A DNA stretch of 7,255 bases, taken from an uncultured Ruminococcus sp. Its GTDB lineage: Bacteria > Bacillota > Clostridia > Oscillospirales > CAG-272. Positions 5,288-7,255 of the stretch are shown piece by piece (within the stretch, counting starts at the first letter, position 1; every line of letters begins with the position of its first letter). The notes under the pieces were generated by a model, which was given only the letters and a program-made list of their open reading frames with translations, was not told the DNA's origin and did no database searches. The stretch covers positions 1-7,255 of the forward strand of contig CACYZS010000057.1 in the NCBI GenBank assembly GCA_902778985.1, written 5' to 3'. Position numbers and translations under genes: made by a program.

Positions 5288-6385
5288 GTGATCAAAGAAG
5301 TTATCGCGTCCGGTAAGGACGTATCCGAAGCGAAAGAACTCGCCCGCACCCTGCTCGGCGCGGACGAACTGGCAGACGTTCAGTACGAGATCCTGCACGC
5401 GGGAAGCAAGGGGATCTTCGGCGTGATCGGCGTGAAACCCGCGAAGGTACGCGCCTATATCGAACTGCCCGACGACGCCCCGCGCCGCGAGGTGCAGCGC
5501 GACCGTCAGGTGCGCGAGAACCGTCCCGAGCGTCAGCCGAGACAGGAGCGGAGCAATCAGCCCCAGAAGAAGAACGGACAGGGTCCGAGACGCCCCCGGG
5601 GTGAGGAGCGGATCCCGCGCCAGAACCCCAATCCCCAGCCGCCGAAAAAGCGCAGCGTCGTGATCCCCGAGGATCAGGTGCAACTCGAGAAGATCGAGGC
5701 GGCGCCGGGCGAGGATCGCTCGCTCGATTTCGTCAACACCCTGATCGCCAACCTCGGTCTGGACGCGACCGCCACGCTCTACTCGACCTCCGACGGCGCT
5801 CGCCGGATCGTGATCTCGGGCGAGGGCGCCGCGAACCTGATCGGTCATCACGGCGATACGCTCGACTCCCTGCAGTATCTGGCGAACCTCGCCTGCGCGC
5901 AACTCAACTCGAAGGGTGAGCGCGACCACAGCCGCGTGACCATCGACATCGAGGGCTACCGCGCCAAACGCGAAGAGGCGCTTCGCGCCGTCGCCCGCCG
6001 CATGGCGGAGAAGGCGAAACGCACCCGCCGCAACGTGATGCTCGAGCCGATGAGCCCCTACGAACGCCGCATCATTCACGACGAAGTGAGCGGGATCGAG
6101 GGCGTGACCACCTCGTCGGTCGGTTCGGACAACAACCGCCGCGTGGTGATCTTCTTCGAGCGCAGACCGGCTGACGCCGCCGTCCGCGAGGAAGAGACGC
6201 CGGTCGAGAAACCGGTCGATGCGATCGTGAACGAGCCCGAGATCGAGGAGGAATCCGAGATCGAGGTCGAGATCGAGACCGAGATCGGCACCGACGAGGG
6301 CGCCGACGTTTCCTCGATCTCCGACGAGGAAGCAAACGACGAAGACGCGTCCGAAGAAGAGAATTCGGACGGCGATCCGGCGTGA
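5288..6385 (+). CDS. khpB: Jag/KhpB RNA-binding protein (Jag-N, KH, R3H) with acidic tail
   Basis: The protein has 365 residues and starts at GTG. Residues 1-60 are the Jag-N domain, with its hallmark SKGIFGVIG at 40-48. Residues 65-123 form an Arg/Gln/Pro-rich basic linker. A KH domain follows at about 145-222, with the RNA-binding GxxG loop as GHHG (186-189). The R3H domain (about 225-291) has its Arg-x3-His motif at R260 and H264 within MSPYERRIIHDEV. Residues 293-365 are a strongly acidic tail not typical of the family core. KhpB, usually partnered with the small KH protein KhpA, binds RNA and influences cell elongation and division in Streptococcus; khpA is not in this window. The gene next to yidC is the classical site ('jag' means SpoIIIJ-associated gene). 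Its stop overlaps the mnmE start. Confidence 0.95.
   Translation: MIKEVIASGKDVSEAKELARTLLGADELADVQYEILHAGSKGIFGVIGVKPAKVRAYIELPDDAPRREVQRDRQVRENRPERQPRQERSNQPQKKNGQGPRRPRGEERIPRQNPNPQPPKKRSVVIPEDQVQLEKIEAAPGEDRSLDFVNTLIANLGLDATATLYSTSDGARRIVISGEGAANLIGHHGDTLDSLQYLANLACAQLNSKGERDHSRVTIDIEGYRAKREEALRAVARRMAEKAKRTRRNVMLEPMSPYERRIIHDEVSGIEGVTTSSVGSDNNRRVVIFFERRPADAAVREEETPVEKPVDAIVNEPEIEEESEIEVEIETEIGTDEGADVSSISDEEANDEDASEEENSDGDPA
6239..6286 (+). repeat. GAGATC-type short repeats in the acidic tail of khpB
   Basis: The hexamer GAGATC recurs at 6239, 6257, 6269 and 6281, interspersed with GAG codons, and encodes an EI/EV-alternating acidic stretch (residues 318-333). Simple repeats like this can change length by slippage, and their multiples of three would keep the frame. 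Confidence 0.7.
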
Positions 6386-7255
6386 TCGGGCACGTCGGTA
6401 CCGTAACAGCCGTATCAACCCCGCCCGGTAAGGGCGGGGTTGCCGTTATCCGGGTGTCGGGCGACGACGCCCGGGCTGTCGCGGAAAAATGCTTCGTCCC
6501 GAAGGACGGGAAACCCGTTTCCGCCCATCCCCCGCGCCGGGCGATCTACGGCAATATCATCCTGGACGGAGAGATCGTTGACGACGGTCTGCTCCTCTAC
6601 TGCCCCGCGCCGAATTCCTACACCGGCGAGGACGTGATCGAACTGTCCTGCCACGGCGGTCCGCTGCTCTCGGGTATGGTGCTCGAAGCGACGCTGAAAG
6701 CGGGGGCGATCCCCGCGCCCGCCGGAGAGTTCACGCGCCGGGCGTACTTGGCGGGAAAACTCTCGCTCTCGGACGCCGAGGCGGTGGGACTGGCGATCGA
6801 CGCCGTCACGCGGGCGCAGGTGCGTCTTTCGGCGTCGGACTCGCGCGACCGCCTGTCGGATTCCGTCGGGGCGCTCCACGACCGCCTTCTGACGCTGCTG
6901 TCGTCGCTCTACGCCACGATCGACTACCCCGAAGAGGATCTTGCCGATCTGTCGCGGGAGCAGGTCGCGGAAGGAGTCGGGACGATTTTAACCGACCTGA
7001 CCGAACTGCAAAAGACCTACCGCACCGGACGCGCGATCCGCGAGGGGATCCCCGCCGCGCTCGCCGGAAAACCCAACGTGGGCAAGAGCGCGGTCTTCAA
7101 CCGTCTGCTCGGGGAGGAGGCGGCGATCGTCACCGAGATCCCGGGCACGACGCGCGACGTTCTGGAATATCCGCTCCCGGTGGGGCGCGCCCGGCTGCGG
7201 TTGGCGGACACCGCGGGACTGCGCGACACGTCCGACCCGGTCGAGACCATCGGCG
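6382..7255 (+). CDS. mnmE: tRNA modification GTPase MnmE, 3' partial
   Basis: The frame runs from GTG at 6382 off the right edge: 291 complete codons of a protein usually about 450 residues long. MnmE works with MnmG to add the carboxymethylaminomethyl group to U34 of certain tRNAs. The N-terminal folate-binding domain shows VSTPPGKGGVAVIRVSG (11-27), NSYTGEDVIELSCHGGP (78-94) and AGEFTRRAYLAGKLSLSDAEA (near 115-135). The helical domain has IDYPEED. The G domain shows G1 GKPNVGKS (229-236), G2 EIPGTTRD (252-259) and G3 DTAG (276-279); G4 and the C-terminal Cys motif lie beyond the window. The start sits 9 residues before the conserved core and overlaps the khpB stop as GTGA. No clear Shine-Dalgarno site is visible, so re-initiation by ribosomes finishing khpB is likely. 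mnmG would be expected next, outside this window. Confidence 0.96.
   Translation, partial: MIGHVGTVTAVSTPPGKGGVAVIRVSGDDARAVAEKCFVPKDGKPVSAHPPRRAIYGNIILDGEIVDDGLLLYCPAPNSYTGEDVIELSCHGGPLLSGMVLEATLKAGAIPAPAGEFTRRAYLAGKLSLSDAEAVGLAIDAVTRAQVRLSASDSRDRLSDSVGALHDRLLTLLSSLYATIDYPEEDLADLSREQVAEGVGTILTDLTELQKTYRTGRAIREGIPAALAGKPNVGKSAVFNRLLGEEAAIVTEIPGTTRDVLEYPLPVGRARLRLADTAGLRDTSDPVETIG

Noticed and set aside
3878..6418. 846-codon open frame on the minus strand opposite yidC and khpB
   Set aside because: It spans parts of three well-supported genes and has the low-complexity composition of a frame shadow; high GC makes long stop-free antisense frames common.
1..7255. Mobile element, prophage, CRISPR array or tRNA gene
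   Set aside because: No transposase, integrase, long inverted terminal repeats, regular spacers or cloverleaf pattern was found on either strand.

Overview
The window looks like chromosomal DNA from a GC-rich, uncultured-type member of the Clostridia (Bacillota). Three things point there: the order rpmH-rnpA-yidD-yidC-jag(khpB)-mnmE; a YidC with no lipoprotein signal peptide but a long cytoplasmic tail; and two secreted lipoprotein-type genes of a style I associate with gut Firmicutes. All supported genes lie on the + strand. I see no insertion sequence, CRISPR array, tRNA or rRNA.

Region 1 (1-2988) is accessory. It opens inside a gene whose 5' end is outside the window; the product has a low-complexity Thr/Ala tether, an FN3-like beta domain and a tyrosine-phosphatase domain with an intact CX5R loop. 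An AT-rich promoter region follows, then a complete lipoprotein gene. That protein has a LAGC lipobox, a T/E/A tether, a Cys/His-rich section, an alpha/beta section and a ComEC-like metallo-beta-lactamase domain. A strong hairpin terminator at 2949-2988 closes the region.

Region 2 (3001-7255) is the conserved 'end of the replication region' operon. A promoter with perfect -35 and -10 hexamers and a 17-bp spacer (3001-3029) starts 13 bases after the terminator. It drives rpmH (ribosomal protein L34), followed by an internal terminator or attenuator and then rnpA (RNase P protein, TTG start), yidD, yidC, jag/khpB and mnmE, which runs off the right edge. The genes are packed tightly: ATGA overlap at rnpA/yidD, 3 bases between yidD and yidC, 18 bases between yidC and jag, GTGA overlap at jag/mnmE.

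The operon groups translation and RNA maturation (L34, RnpA, MnmE), membrane-protein insertion (YidD, YidC) and an RNA-binding regulator (KhpB). The points most worth a second look are the uncharacterised lipoprotein pair, the transcription control around rpmH, and the acidic, repeat-bearing tails that YidC and KhpB share. dnaA and DnaA boxes, often found beside rpmH, were not seen.
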